Part shown: positions 17,108 through 25,684 of the stretch, piece after piece
How the letters are laid out: each line of letters opens with the position of its first letter
Numbering within the stretch: the first letter of the stretch is position 1
NCBI RefSeq assembly: GCF_900113415.1
Contig: NZ_FOPH01000019.1
Coordinates: 1 to 59,290 of the forward strand
DNA length: 59,290 nucleotides
Direction of reading: 5' to 3'
DNA from: Oribacterium sp. WCC10
Lineage (GTDB): Bacteria; Bacillota; Clostridia; Lachnospirales; Lachnospiraceae
The notes under the pieces: model-generated
What the model was told of the DNA's origin: nothing
The model's input: only the letters and a program-made list of their open reading frames with translations
Databases searched by the model: none
Translations under genes and position numbers: made by a program

Positions 17108-18196
17108 TTATCTCATATGATAAACCTCATTTCCCGGTATCATCGGGTACTTCTTTGCCTGGGCCATCTCAGTGACCGTCACAAGCTGGAAGCCTTTTTC
17201 CTTAAGAGCCGGAATGAGTCGTTCGGCCGCCTCTGCAGTTTCCTCATAAGTATCATGCATCAGTACGATATCTCCGTCCTGAGCCTTCTCCATAACTACA
17301 TTAAAGGTATTGTCCGGATCTTTGGTTGAGTAATCTAACGGATCAATCGACCAGATAATCATAGGAAGACCAAGATTTCCTACAGCTGATGCTATATCTC
17401 CCGAACGGTTTCCACCTGGCGGTCTGAATACTGTTGGCGCCACCTTAACGGTTTCTTCAACCATGTAGTCGCACTTTCTTATAACAGAACGAATATCCTC
17501 AACAGGAATAGAATCAAGATAATCATGAGTGTAAGTATGATTGCCCAGCTCACATCCAAGCTCTACCATTCTCTTTACACAGTTATTATTATCGCCTACA
17601 ACACGGCTTCCCTGCATGAAAAATGTAGCATGTCCTCCGTTTGCTTCCAGTGAATCAAGTATCCTGTTTGTGACCTCAGCCTTAGGACCGTCATCAAAAG
17701 TCAATGCTATCATAGGCTTTGTCGGATCTATCCAACTGAGATCCACATCCGCTCCAAGGAACTGATTATTCATGGCGATGTAGTCATCCGGAATCAGATA
17801 TTTCTTAAGTACATATCCTGACTTACCATCCACACTGAACTGGTCCCATCCCTCGATGTTTCTCTCTACGGATACGGCTGCCCCTTCATCAAGGATTCCC
17901 AGAACATCAGAATCGCTTTCTGAATCAACATGTATGTTCACTGCCGTAAGCGCTCTTGCTGTATACGGATACGGAAAGCTGACTCTTTCAATCTTCTTTG
18001 AGTCAGATGCCAATGTCTCTGTACCGGCAGCATCTCCGCCGGCATTACCGGATTCATCGGATGTATCCGTCTCCAATGTACTCTCTACTACTGTTTCCTT
18101 TTTTCCTTCCGGAATCCCCATCACTCCGCAGGCTGCTACAGCCCATGCAACAGATCCTGCCAATGGTAACATAAAAAGTTTACTGATTTTTTTCAT
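17108..18196 (-). CDS. Lipoprotein polysaccharide deacetylase with SH3-like domain (NodB fold)
   Basis: 362 aa from ATG 18196 (MKKISKLF). A basic N-terminus and hydrophobic stretch end at C23 (AVAAC), a plausible lipobox or at least an export signal. Residues 30-65 are an acidic Ser/Thr linker. Residues 80-135 look like a bacterial SH3 domain (GYVLKKYL), expected to bind cell wall. The NodB domain shows TFDDGP (166-171), metal ligands H220 and H224 in HTYTH, RPPGG (258-262), WSIDPLDY and LMHD (312-315). Probable peptidoglycan GlcNAc/MurNAc or other glycan deacetylase at the cell surface. Downstream partner of the L,D-transpeptidase gene (44 bases apart). Confidence 0.9.
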   Translation of the reverse strand: MKKISKLFMLPLAGSVAWAVAACGVMGIPEGKKETVVESTLETDTSDESGNAGGDAAGTETLASDSKKIERVSFPYPYTARALTAVNIHVDSESDSDVLGILDEGAAVSVERNIEGWDQFSVDGKSGYVLKKYLIPDDYIAMNNQFLGADVDLSWIDPTKPMIALTFDDGPKAEVTNRILDSLEANGGHATFFMQGSRVVGDNNNCVKRMVELGCELGNHTYTHDYLDSIPVEDIRSVIRKCDYMVEETVKVAPTVFRPPGGNRSGDIASAVGNLGLPMIIWSIDPLDYSTKDPDNTFNVVMEKAQDGDIVLMHDTYEETAEAAERLIPALKEKGFQLVTVTEMAQAKKYPMIPGNEVYHMR

Positions 18197-18240
18197 ACTC
18201 TGCTGATATACATAATTTGAGTCACCCAACAACCGTATGA

Positions 18241-19143
18241 TCACTCAACTATATATACTCTGTCCCCCACTTCCATCACATCATATATTTCTTTGACCCA
18301 TTCATTATACACTCCGATGCAGCCTCTGGTAGCATCCATCAGCTCACCTTGCCCATGAACCTCTATAGCACCGCCAAGTGCAGTGTTCCATAACGGCTTC
18401 TGTAGATTCCTGCTTGCTGATATAAGCTGGTCTGCAATTGTACTGCTGATGAGTCCTGACTTAAGTCCCCTTCTCGCATCTTCTATATTCGGATAATTAA
18501 GTCCCATCTCCTCTTTCAAAGAGTCAGAAACCTTTTTTTCACAGATATAGAAATATCCCACCGGTGTTCGATAGTCTCCCTGTTTCTCTTTATCTCCCTC
18601 AGCAGCGCCGGAAGTGACCATGTAGGATTTTACCATATTCCCGTTGAACCACAACTCCATATAATGAGAGGACTTATCATACGCAAGTGCCCTTCGTCCG
18701 TGACTTGCGTACTTCATAAAAGTCCTGTTGATATTGTTGTCCTTTGGATCCAGCTTTATACCATCAATGTCTACGTAAGCACTTCTGTCAGGTATAAGCT
18801 GATCACGAAGCATTTCTCCGTTTTCATTGAAATACCTCAGAAATCCGTCTGGACATGTCATAAAACTGCTGAATACACCATTATTTCTTGCCGCCTCCTG
18901 TGCTTCAAGCATGCCCGCCGCATGTAACGGATTCGATATCGGGTGATATTTTGCCGCAGCTCTCTCTGCAGGATTGGTAATGTTTTGCAGATTTACAGAT
19001 ACATCAAGATATGGATCATCCAGATCTTCAGCTTTGACAACTAAAACATTTATGAAAATCAAAAATGCACAAAGCAGCATCTTCCGAAAGACATTGATAA
19101 AAATATTTATATTCTTTTCTCCGGTATTTAAAAACTCTGTCAT
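18241..19143 (-). CDS. L,D-transpeptidase (YkuD domain)
   Basis: 300 aa from ATG 19143 (AAGGA about 10 bases upstream); the longer open frame upstream lies in a family B repeat. A hydrophobic segment near residues 22-37 is a signal peptide or anchor. The C-terminal YkuD domain shows H263 in IEVHGQ and nucleophile C275 in ATRGCIGV, the canonical H...RGCI/V pattern. It makes 3-3 peptidoglycan crosslinks or attaches proteins to wall. Operon with the deacetylase points to wall remodelling. Confidence 0.9.
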   Translation of the reverse strand: MTEFLNTGEKNINIFINVFRKMLLCAFLIFINVLVVKAEDLDDPYLDVSVNLQNITNPAERAAAKYHPISNPLHAAGMLEAQEAARNNGVFSSFMTCPDGFLRYFNENGEMLRDQLIPDRSAYVDIDGIKLDPKDNNINRTFMKYASHGRRALAYDKSSHYMELWFNGNMVKSYMVTSGAAEGDKEKQGDYRTPVGYFYICEKKVSDSLKEEMGLNYPNIEDARRGLKSGLISSTIADQLISASRNLQKPLWNTALGGAIEVHGQGELMDATRGCIGVYNEWVKEIYDVMEVGDRVYIVE

Positions 19144-19187
19144 ATCTATGCTGTCCTTCTGAAATGTGATACTTATGCAAACTCCTA

Positions 19188-19284
19188 TTAAAGTGTTTCC
19201 CGAGCCGGATTTTCGATGTGAAGCATTGACTTCCTTTGAAAATCCGTGCCATAGGCCGGAGGCTCTAAAGAAACTACCTGAGCG
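19188..19284 (-). repeat. Family B dispersed element, copy 3 (reverse)
   Basis: Complement of the family: GCCGGATTTTCGATGTGAAG, CTTCCTTTGAAAATCCGTGC, then CCGGAGGCTCTAAAGAAA. It lies between the ADA-like gene and the L,D-transpeptidase gene, both on the minus strand, and so in their possible shared transcript. Confidence 0.7.
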
Positions 19285-19293
19285 TAAAATCAC

Positions 19294-21765
19294 TTACCGA
19301 TCATTACATATACCGTAATATTTCTCAACATATCTCAATATCTCATCCGTATCACCACTGTCATTTATGAAAGTTATGTAACCCTGCAGCGATTCAGCCT
19401 TTGATTTAAGAACATCAGATGCCTCGTCAACAAATATACGGCTCTCATACTTACTGTTTCTTGCATCCTGCATCAGATTACATGCCGCGCTGTTTCCGTC
19501 CAGTGCTATCATCACAGACTGGCGACGTTTGAACACTTCATAGGCAATGCTCTTATATGTACCTAACGGAGATGACTCAATTGAGACTCTTACATTTACA
19601 TCACTGTTTTTGAGAGTTTCCATCTCGCTTTCAGTGAGTGTTGCAGGTACAAAAGCAAATATGTCGAACTTATCCTTACCCTTATCAAGAACATGCTTTT
19701 CGTACCCAAGTAAGCCAGGTCCAATCACAAAAAACATCTTGTCCGGATCCCCCTTTTGAAGAAGGTCATCCAAAAGACTCAGCTCCTTTTCATTAACCTC
19801 GGTTACATGCTCCGAATTATTGAAGCTTCCACCGGCTACGACTATAGGTACCTTACCTTCAGGAAGTTCACGTATCTTATCATGAAGCTCTACGGAGCTG
19901 TCATACTGTCTTTCTCCTCCATCCATATCCATGAAGTCATCCGCTTCATCGCGTATTCGTTTGTTGAGATAATCCTCAACTGGCATACCGCCGCAGGCTG
20001 CATAGAAACTCTGAATCTTGTCATTGAACTCCTTCATGGATCTTTGTACGATCTCATCCTCGGAGGTTCTCATCTTAAACAGTTCATCATGACTGAGATC
20101 CAGCATACGCTCAAGCGATAACTGTTCATCTATGGAATCCGTTCCGTAAAGTGCACCTCCATCAGTACCCTGAACACATGAAATACCGGTTTTCAGATAC
20201 TGCTTTAACGGATGCGTGTCAAGTCTTGAAAGATTGTTAAGTCTTACATTGGATGTGATCTGGAACTCAAGTGTCACACCGTATTCACATATTTTCTTGA
20301 GAAGGGTTCTACCCTTTTCTGTACAAAGATCCGCTGTATAAAGACCATGACCTATTCTCATATGCGGGAATCTCTGTCCTTCATTGAGAGACTCCTCAAC
20401 GCAGGTTATACTGTTATAAACATTATCCGGAAGAGAATCATTTTCACCGGCATGTATTCTGATAACATATGAAGGAATATCTCTTGCGATATCCACAACA
20501 GCTCCTATAACCGGCTTAAGCTCAAGAATATCGTTTATCTCTTCTCCAACGAAATCACTACCCGCTACATATGGATCAACAGCTACAGCTTTCAAAACCT
20601 GCAGATTCTCGGTGAAATAATTACCATGTGCCACCTGATCCTTTAATATCGTGAGCGGTATACGCCTAAGGGCGGCAAGGAATCTGATAGTGACACCGGT
20701 TTCTCTTGTAATCCTGGGCATCACTTCATGTATTTCCCTAAGGGTTTGAGCTGCTTCGGATTTCTTAACCAGTGCCGTATCCGACATCTCTGCATAAGTG
20801 ATACCATTATTCTGATATGCTCTCGCTACCCAGAGAAGTCCATCCTGATAAAGTGTATTATCAGCGTAGTCAGGATTTCTTCTGTCGCGCTCCATCTGCT
20901 TCAGTGTTTCGACTATATCCCGATCCGGTATCGCTTCAAAGTTTTTAATCTCTATTCTCTCTCCGGCGGGAACACCCTTTGTAAATACATATCTGTAGAT
21001 ATAAACTTTCTCAAGATTAGTAAATACCGCCTGACCATCCTTCATAACCGCAAGGGATGCTCTGATTTTCGGAATGTTGTATCTGCTTCCGGAAATATTG
21101 TTCAGTATCAGATCAGCGAAATTGATCTCAGTATTGTCATCTATCTTTCTGTCCAGATATTTACCCTCGAGACCACAATCTTTAAATCTTATCGCAACCT
21201 CTGCCCTCTGTTTTTCCAGAGCCTCTCTCTGTTCCGGAGTTATCTTAAGCCCCAGTTTCTTAACATAATAGTATGGATATCTGATCTGATGATGAATACC
21301 CAGCGCAATGAGTACATCCGGGCTAAGATTTGCGCTTCTGTGCGTATGTAAGTCTGAACGGAACTTCACATCTTCAAATATATAAGTCTTCACCAGAGTT
21401 TTATTAATATCGAAGGTATAGTCCTTGGTCTGACTCATGAAGGTCTTTGAGATGGCAGGAATATATGCCTTTCTCTCGATTTGCCCGTCGGGATAGATAT
21501 TGGCAACCTTTGTATTTCCCATTCTCAGAATATAAACCTTACGGTTATCACCATTAATGTAGCATGGAACTTTGCCTTCTATGATCTTCAGTCCCTCAGC
21601 ATTGTAAGTGATTGGCAACTCGCAAACCTTTGCAAGGTTGGTGATAAGATTACCGGTTCCGTGATTTGGTGTTTCAAGGATATAAGACATCTTTTCATCA
21701 TCCAAAAAGAGTGAAACGATAATGTCTTTTTCCTTATCAAGATAGAATTTTCCAAAATAAGTCAT
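19294..21765 (-). CDS. Adenosine-deaminase-like amidohydrolase fused to a C-terminal Rossmann-like domain
   Basis: 823 aa, much longer than classical adenosine deaminase (about 340). Residues 1-130 are an uncharacterised beta-rich N-terminal domain. The deaminase barrel spans about 135-640, with all expected metal and catalytic residues: H140 and H142 (DLHTHRS), H438 and E441 (HAGE), H473 (GHG) and D535 (GTDGG). The barrel contains large helical insertions. Residues 645-823 have a nucleotide-binding-like pattern (VPIVVAGGSF, FFVIGPGLLGY, SSPLGTYKSIAYE), possibly of the SLOG/LOG type; that part is inference. Likely a purine or nucleotide deaminase. It follows an HD 5'-nucleotidase gene downstream of repB. 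Long RdrB proteins of RADAR defence are also ADA-related, but no RdrA-like ATPase is adjacent. Confidence 0.82.
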   Translation of the reverse strand: MTYFGKFYLDKEKDIIVSLFLDDEKMSYILETPNHGTGNLITNLAKVCELPITYNAEGLKIIEGKVPCYINGDNRKVYILRMGNTKVANIYPDGQIERKAYIPAISKTFMSQTKDYTFDINKTLVKTYIFEDVKFRSDLHTHRSANLSPDVLIALGIHHQIRYPYYYVKKLGLKITPEQREALEKQRAEVAIRFKDCGLEGKYLDRKIDDNTEINFADLILNNISGSRYNIPKIRASLAVMKDGQAVFTNLEKVYIYRYVFTKGVPAGERIEIKNFEAIPDRDIVETLKQMERDRRNPDYADNTLYQDGLLWVARAYQNNGITYAEMSDTALVKKSEAAQTLREIHEVMPRITRETGVTIRFLAALRRIPLTILKDQVAHGNYFTENLQVLKAVAVDPYVAGSDFVGEEINDILELKPVIGAVVDIARDIPSYVIRIHAGENDSLPDNVYNSITCVEESLNEGQRFPHMRIGHGLYTADLCTEKGRTLLKKICEYGVTLEFQITSNVRLNNLSRLDTHPLKQYLKTGISCVQGTDGGALYGTDSIDEQLSLERMLDLSHDELFKMRTSEDEIVQRSMKEFNDKIQSFYAACGGMPVEDYLNKRIRDEADDFMDMDGGERQYDSSVELHDKIRELPEGKVPIVVAGGSFNNSEHVTEVNEKELSLLDDLLQKGDPDKMFFVIGPGLLGYEKHVLDKGKDKFDIFAFVPATLTESEMETLKNSDVNVRVSIESSPLGTYKSIAYEVFKRRQSVMIALDGNSAACNLMQDARNSKYESRIFVDEASDVLKSKAESLQGYITFINDSGDTDEILRYVEKYYGICNDR

Positions 21766-21783
21766 AATCTTTACCTTTAAAAA

Positions 21784-21843
21784 ATGATGTGTGTCAAATC
21801 ATAGCATAGCTATATGATCCGATACCTTTGACCCTAACATCAT
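21784..21843. repeat. Family A dispersed element, copy 4 (degenerate short form)
   Basis: GATGTGTGTCAAATCATAGC ... GATACCTTTGACCCTAACAT keeps the paired ends of the family around a short palindrome ATAGCATAGCTAT. It lies between the HD nucleotidase and ADA-like genes. Confidence 0.5.
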
Positions 21844-21906
21844 AAAAATATGTTTATGGATAATGTCTCTGTCCTGTGAGCACTCTTACCCCGCAACTTT
21901 TTCTTC

Positions 21907-22509
21907 TTATATCGCCAATTCATCCAGAGTACTTCCGTATGGAGGAAGGAACTCTTCCATGAAATCCCTGACTTCCGGATAATTGTCCCTCATCTTCTCC
22001 AATGATTTTAATGTTGTTTCCTTAGCGGTAGTAAACTCACGATTTCCTGAGTTTTCCTCTTCTATACATTTTATCAATGCGGAAATCTTATCAGCAGCCT
22101 TAACAAGCTTACGCATATATGCGTCATTCTCATCAGAAACATCTGCTTCAAATATACTTCTGAATGAAGGTCTCAGATCTTCCGGTAATCTCTCCAGCAA
22201 ACTGTTTTCTGCTATATGTTCTACAGATTTGTATGCTTCGCGAATTTCCTTATTATAATATTTAACAGGTGTAGGCATATCACCTGTGATGATTTCAGCT
22301 GCATCATGATATACACCTATAAGTGCTGCTTTTTCTCCGTTCAGGTGCTTTCCGTATCTTATATTACCAATCGTACATAAAGCATGAGCGATCATGGATA
22401 CTTCTACCGCATGCTCGCTCAAATTTTCGGGCCTTGAATTTCTCATCAGGGCCCATCTCTCTATATACTTCATTCTAGAAATTGTGGCAAAAAATGTATG
22501 TCTTTCCAT
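21907..22509 (-). CDS. HD-domain 5'-deoxynucleotidase, YfbR-like
   Basis: 200 aa, the usual YfbR length. Ligands of the HD site: H33 (ENLSEHAVEVS), H68-D69 (GVYHDAAE) and D140 (KAADKISALIKC). The substrate-specificity segment TGDMPTPVKYYN matches YfbR. The enzyme removes phosphate from deoxyribonucleoside 5'-monophosphates. It lies 24 bases after a small unknown gene and upstream of the ADA-like gene, giving a nucleotide-degrading set downstream of repB. Confidence 0.92.
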   Translation of the reverse strand: MERHTFFATISRMKYIERWALMRNSRPENLSEHAVEVSMIAHALCTIGNIRYGKHLNGEKAALIGVYHDAAEIITGDMPTPVKYYNKEIREAYKSVEHIAENSLLERLPEDLRPSFRSIFEADVSDENDAYMRKLVKAADKISALIKCIEEENSGNREFTTAKETTLKSLEKMRDNYPEVRDFMEEFLPPYGSTLDELAI

Positions 22510-22533
22510 GATTCTCCAAATGCTTAATGTGAC

Positions 22534-22887
22534 TTATATCTCCTGCTTTTTGGCTTTTCTGTTTCTTATTGTCTCAACTATATCCAGTTTTTTCTTCTCA
22601 TCCTTAGGCATAACTTTTCCATCCCAGGCGTTAAATATCTCCATCATTTTTCCGGTAAGCTGTCCTATAGTCATCTGTGACGCTTCCTTAATATACTCTG
22701 AAAGCTCATCATCTGCGGAAATCTTATCGATTCTCCACTCTGCATCTCCTATAGTGCTGAATCCGTTTTCAATAATATTTCTTTCTTTATCTATAATATC
22801 AAATGTATCACCGGTACCTGCAACTACATAATAAGTTCCATGTTTTATTCCGACGATTCCATTCTTGTATTCTTTTAATTTTGCCAT
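22534..22887 (-). CDS. Uncharacterised 117-aa protein in the repB-HD operon
   Basis: 117 aa from ATG 22887 (MAKLKEYKNG); the frame opens further upstream, but GGAG and AAGGG boxes favour this start. No family recognised. The N-terminal half is beta-rich (GIVGIKHGTYYVVAGTGDTF, DIIDKERNIIENG); the C-terminal half is helical and charged, ending in a Lys-rich tail. No signal peptide. It lies between repB and the HD nucleotidase gene, same strand, 24 bases from the latter, so co-expression with nucleotide genes is likely. Confidence 0.7.
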   Translation of the reverse strand: MAKLKEYKNGIVGIKHGTYYVVAGTGDTFDIIDKERNIIENGFSTIGDAEWRIDKISADDELSEYIKEASQMTIGQLTGKMMEIFNAWDGKVMPKDEKKKLDIVETIRNRKAKKQEI

Positions 22888-23050
22888 TTTCTCCATCCCT
22901 TGTGCCCTGCACGACACAAATCGTTATCCAATGCCCACACTACAAAACCACCCCTGCTGGAACTTATTAATGCTGATTTATGACCATAACTTCCGACATA
23001 ATCGAGTCTTATCTCTTCATATAATAGTATCCTTCAGGGTTTATCAATAA

Positions 23051-24334
23051 TCAGTCTTTCCTGTCCCACATACTGGGTTCCTGTGCAATCTTATCGTAAT
23101 CATTAACAAGACTAGCCAAAAGACGCTTATAGGTTGTTGTCTTAGTATCTTCCGGAGTTGCCTGTATCCACTGATAATAATGAGACATATAATCTGTTGC
23201 CCATGCATCATAAGCGTCAATACGTATCTGTCTTGGTTCCAGATTTCTTATACATGCGTGATAAAGATTCTCAATCTCTCTCTCGGTAAAATCTTTATAT
23301 ATGGCCATGTAGAAAATAGGATATGGTGTTTCCTCAGCTCTCTTTTCAGCTAACTCGTCTGCATTCTCAGGCTCAACCACAACCTCAACAACTTCAGCTT
23401 CTTCCTTTTCTCTCTGCAATTTATCCTGCATAAAGAAAGACTCCTCTATAGTCATCTGATGAGGTTCCATATCATCTACAATATTGTCAAAGTTACCATT
23501 GTACTCTGAATCAAGTATACTCTGAGTTTCTTTAAGTTCTCCACTTGTCTTGGGGAGCATAATAAACTTGATGCGCACAGGTCTTCTGTACTTCTTTCCC
23601 ATCGCATCTGTTTTCAAAGCTTCATAAGCGATCTTTATATCTGTGTAATGATTTATCTCTTCCTTTGCAGGCGCAAGTACATCTCTTTCAAAAAATGAAA
23701 ACTTTGACCAGCTCTTTGGAATCTTGGCAACATTTTTTCCCTTCTTATTCGGATCCGGCTCCCAGTCAGCAATCTTTCTCATAAAGTCATTATCTGTTCC
23801 GGTTCCAAGTTCAAAGGTCCATGTCTTATTGTTAAACTGATATGATCTTAAAAGGTCAAATATTCTCGGAGAATACTTGTGAGTCATCAAAGATGTCTCC
23901 TCAAGACGTGGAGCTATGTAGTATTTTTCTTTATCCGTCATCAGATTATAGAGAAACGGAAACATATCTTCATGAAACTTTATCTCTACATCTCCGCTTC
24001 CCGGATCCATATGAACGACATTAAGCCAGTGAACCATCGCCTCTTTTCCGCTTTCAAGTGTGATCCACCATGTTTTCTGTCCTATATCATTCAATATAGC
24101 CTTTGTATTTGTATAGCTAAGCTTATTGGCCGAAGCACTTCTATGAATTATCTGTTGGAACTCGCTGCAGTTAAATGTATATACCGTATTGATATCATCT
24201 GTAGGCTTTATCTTTGAAATCAGATAGTTAACAGCCTTACTTTCAACCAGTGTAAGCGAGAACTTTCCTTCCTGCACCATCTTCGTGCTTTTTGCAACTT
24301 TTTGCTTACGAGCTTTTTCTATACCATGACTCAT
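23051..24334 (-). CDS. repB: Replication initiator protein, Rep_3 (RepB) superfamily
   Basis: 427 aa. The tandem winged-helix initiator fold of Rep_3 (PF01051) is visible: KFSLTLVESKAVNYLISKIK, SPRIFDLLRSYQF, FSFFERDVLAPAKEEIN and YTDIKIAYEALK are typical blocks. The C-terminal about 130 residues are acidic, then end in a domain of Trp/Tyr-rich helices. Such proteins bind iterons and open the origin. The iteron field lies directly upstream, and one perfect but inverted iteron (24368-24384) is only about 34 bases before the start codon, the expected place for autorepression. Downstream of parAB and the origin on the same strand. Confidence 0.93.
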   Translation of the reverse strand: MSHGIEKARKQKVAKSTKMVQEGKFSLTLVESKAVNYLISKIKPTDDINTVYTFNCSEFQQIIHRSASANKLSYTNTKAILNDIGQKTWWITLESGKEAMVHWLNVVHMDPGSGDVEIKFHEDMFPFLYNLMTDKEKYYIAPRLEETSLMTHKYSPRIFDLLRSYQFNNKTWTFELGTGTDNDFMRKIADWEPDPNKKGKNVAKIPKSWSKFSFFERDVLAPAKEEINHYTDIKIAYEALKTDAMGKKYRRPVRIKFIMLPKTSGELKETQSILDSEYNGNFDNIVDDMEPHQMTIEESFFMQDKLQREKEEAEVVEVVVEPENADELAEKRAEETPYPIFYMAIYKDFTEREIENLYHACIRNLEPRQIRIDAYDAWATDYMSHYYQWIQATPEDTKTTTYKRLLASLVNDYDKIAQEPSMWDRKD

Positions 24335-24367
24335 AAAATCATAAACTCCTGTAATTCATAAATAAAA

Positions 24368-24384
24368 GTTGAGTGATTGTACGG
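24368..24384 (-). promoter_or_regulatory. Inverted iteron at the repB promoter, probable autorepression site
   Basis: Perfect match to CCGTANNNNNACTCAAC on the minus strand, opposite to nearly all other copies, immediately upstream of repB. In Rep_3 plasmids, inverted iteron-like operators control rep expression. Here that role is inference from position. Confidence 0.6.
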
Positions 24385-25403
24385 ATAACTCTCTCTTTTT
24401 TCTTAATTTCCATTTTAATTTAATATTTTATCTATTTCAATAAAACAAGTACCGTAAGTTTACTCAACTCTGACGTATATTTTCTCAACTATACGTATAT
24501 ATACTCTCTTTTCGATATCTTTTGGGCCGGTGAACCGTAAATAATCTCAACTTTCACGTGATCTGGCAACAATAATATCCGTATATTCACTCAACTTTTA
24601 TACGAAAAAGCTATTTTCATGAGTCATTATACGCCAATTTATCTATAAATAAACCGTATGTTTACTCAACTTTCGCATTTTCACCTGATGAGTGAGCAGT
24701 AGACGTAATATAACTCAACTGTAATCAAATATCTACCGTTAATTCTCTCAAATTTTGCACTCAACTTCCGTATATTTCTACAATATACCGTATTTCCATT
24801 CAACTTACCGTACAAATGTTATAATTACCGTAACTTCCCTCAACTTTCATAATCAGAAATCGCTTATTTATCGATTTTCTGTCATTTGTAACCGTACATT
24901 TACTCAACTTTAAATACTTTTTGAGATCATTTTCTGAATAAAAAACTTTATTGATGTTATTCCACCGTAAATCAACTCAACCTTCGTCCGTATTTTCACT
25001 CTACTTTCACTCTTATTCCAGCTTTTCATACGCCCCGGAACTCAACCTGTAACCGTTTTTTTCTATTCTTTTCACCTAAAACCGTATAAAAACTCAACAG
25101 TTTCACATCAGTGATAGTATTTTTCCGTATATTTTCTCTAAATTTACATCTTACACGAATTATTAGTTACGTATAATCACTCAACCTTACCGTAATTTTG
25201 CTATAAGTTGGCGTAAAACAACTATATAATTCCGCATATCTTCTAAACTTTTATATGTTTTCTACGGAAGTTGAGTGATTTTACTTCCAAACATACGTAC
25301 CGTATAAGCACTCAACTCTCCCGTATTTTAACGCAAATCCTATCGTACATTCACTCAATTTATTCCGTAATTCCACTCTCTTTTCAACGTATGCTGACTC
25401 AAC
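24368..25403. repeat. oriV: Iteron field / replication origin, consensus CCGTANNNNNACTCAAC
   Basis: About 1 kb of AT-rich non-coding DNA between repB and parB, filled with a 17-bp repeat. Exact plus-strand copies begin at 24452, 24579, 24654, 24892, 24965, 25082 and 25300; an exact inverted copy is at 24368. Copies with one mismatch begin at 24535, 24703, 24788, 24828, 24988, 25169 and 25387. More diverged copies and isolated halves (CCGTA or ACTCAAC alone) lie between them, including a partial inverted copy at 25270-25286. Spacing is irregular, unlike the tight 20-22 bp arrays of classical iteron plasmids. This is the binding field for the RepB-like initiator. No clear DnaA box was found by eye. 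Confidence 0.88.
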
Positions 25404-25462
25404 TCTGACAGGATTTCTTCTATAAGATGATAAAATAAATAAAATAGATATATTAAGATTAT

Positions 25463-25537
25463 CTACTACTACAATAACGTCAGAATTACGCAATAATGAT
25501 TTCTGAATAAAATCCTTGGGATACAATGTAGTAGTAG
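25463..25537. other. Inverted repeat CTACTACTACA / TGTAGTAGTAG flanking a 53-bp spacer
   Basis: Perfect 11-bp arms at 25463-25473 and 25527-25537 lie between the origin and the parB terminator. The segment could be a structured RNA, a protein-binding site or part of the origin. No coding frame is credible. Confidence 0.45.
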
Positions 25538-25560
25538 TTTTTATTATTTGAACTTTTTAT

Positions 25561-25607
25561 ATAAAAAAACCGGAAGTAACATTATCGTGTAATGTTATAT
25601 CCGGTTT
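25561..25607 (-). terminator. Intrinsic terminator of the parAB operon
   Basis: On the minus strand, stem arms AAACCGGA/TCCGGTTT enclose a second stem TAACATTA/TAATGTTA, followed by a run of T. It lies about 80 bases after the parB stop and separates par transcription from the origin. Confidence 0.8.
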
Positions 25608-25684
25608 ATGATATTTCTTTATTAGTATGAAAATAAGTGTACTACTTTAGTATGATTTATCACTATCAGGTGTAAATGGTTTTA

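Noticed and set aside
19294-22509. RADAR defence system (RdrA/RdrB)
   Set aside because: The long ADA-like protein resembles RdrB only in general family; no RdrA-type AAA ATPase is adjacent, so the name was not assigned.
24368-25403. CRISPR array
   Set aside because: The repeat unit is short (17 bp), split by a variable core, unevenly spaced and partly inverted, with no uniform spacers and no cas genes. It fits iterons beside a rep gene.
25281-25526. 81-codon frame between the iterons and parB
   Set aside because: It reads through iterons on the opposite strand with no ribosome site; the DNA is explained by the origin.
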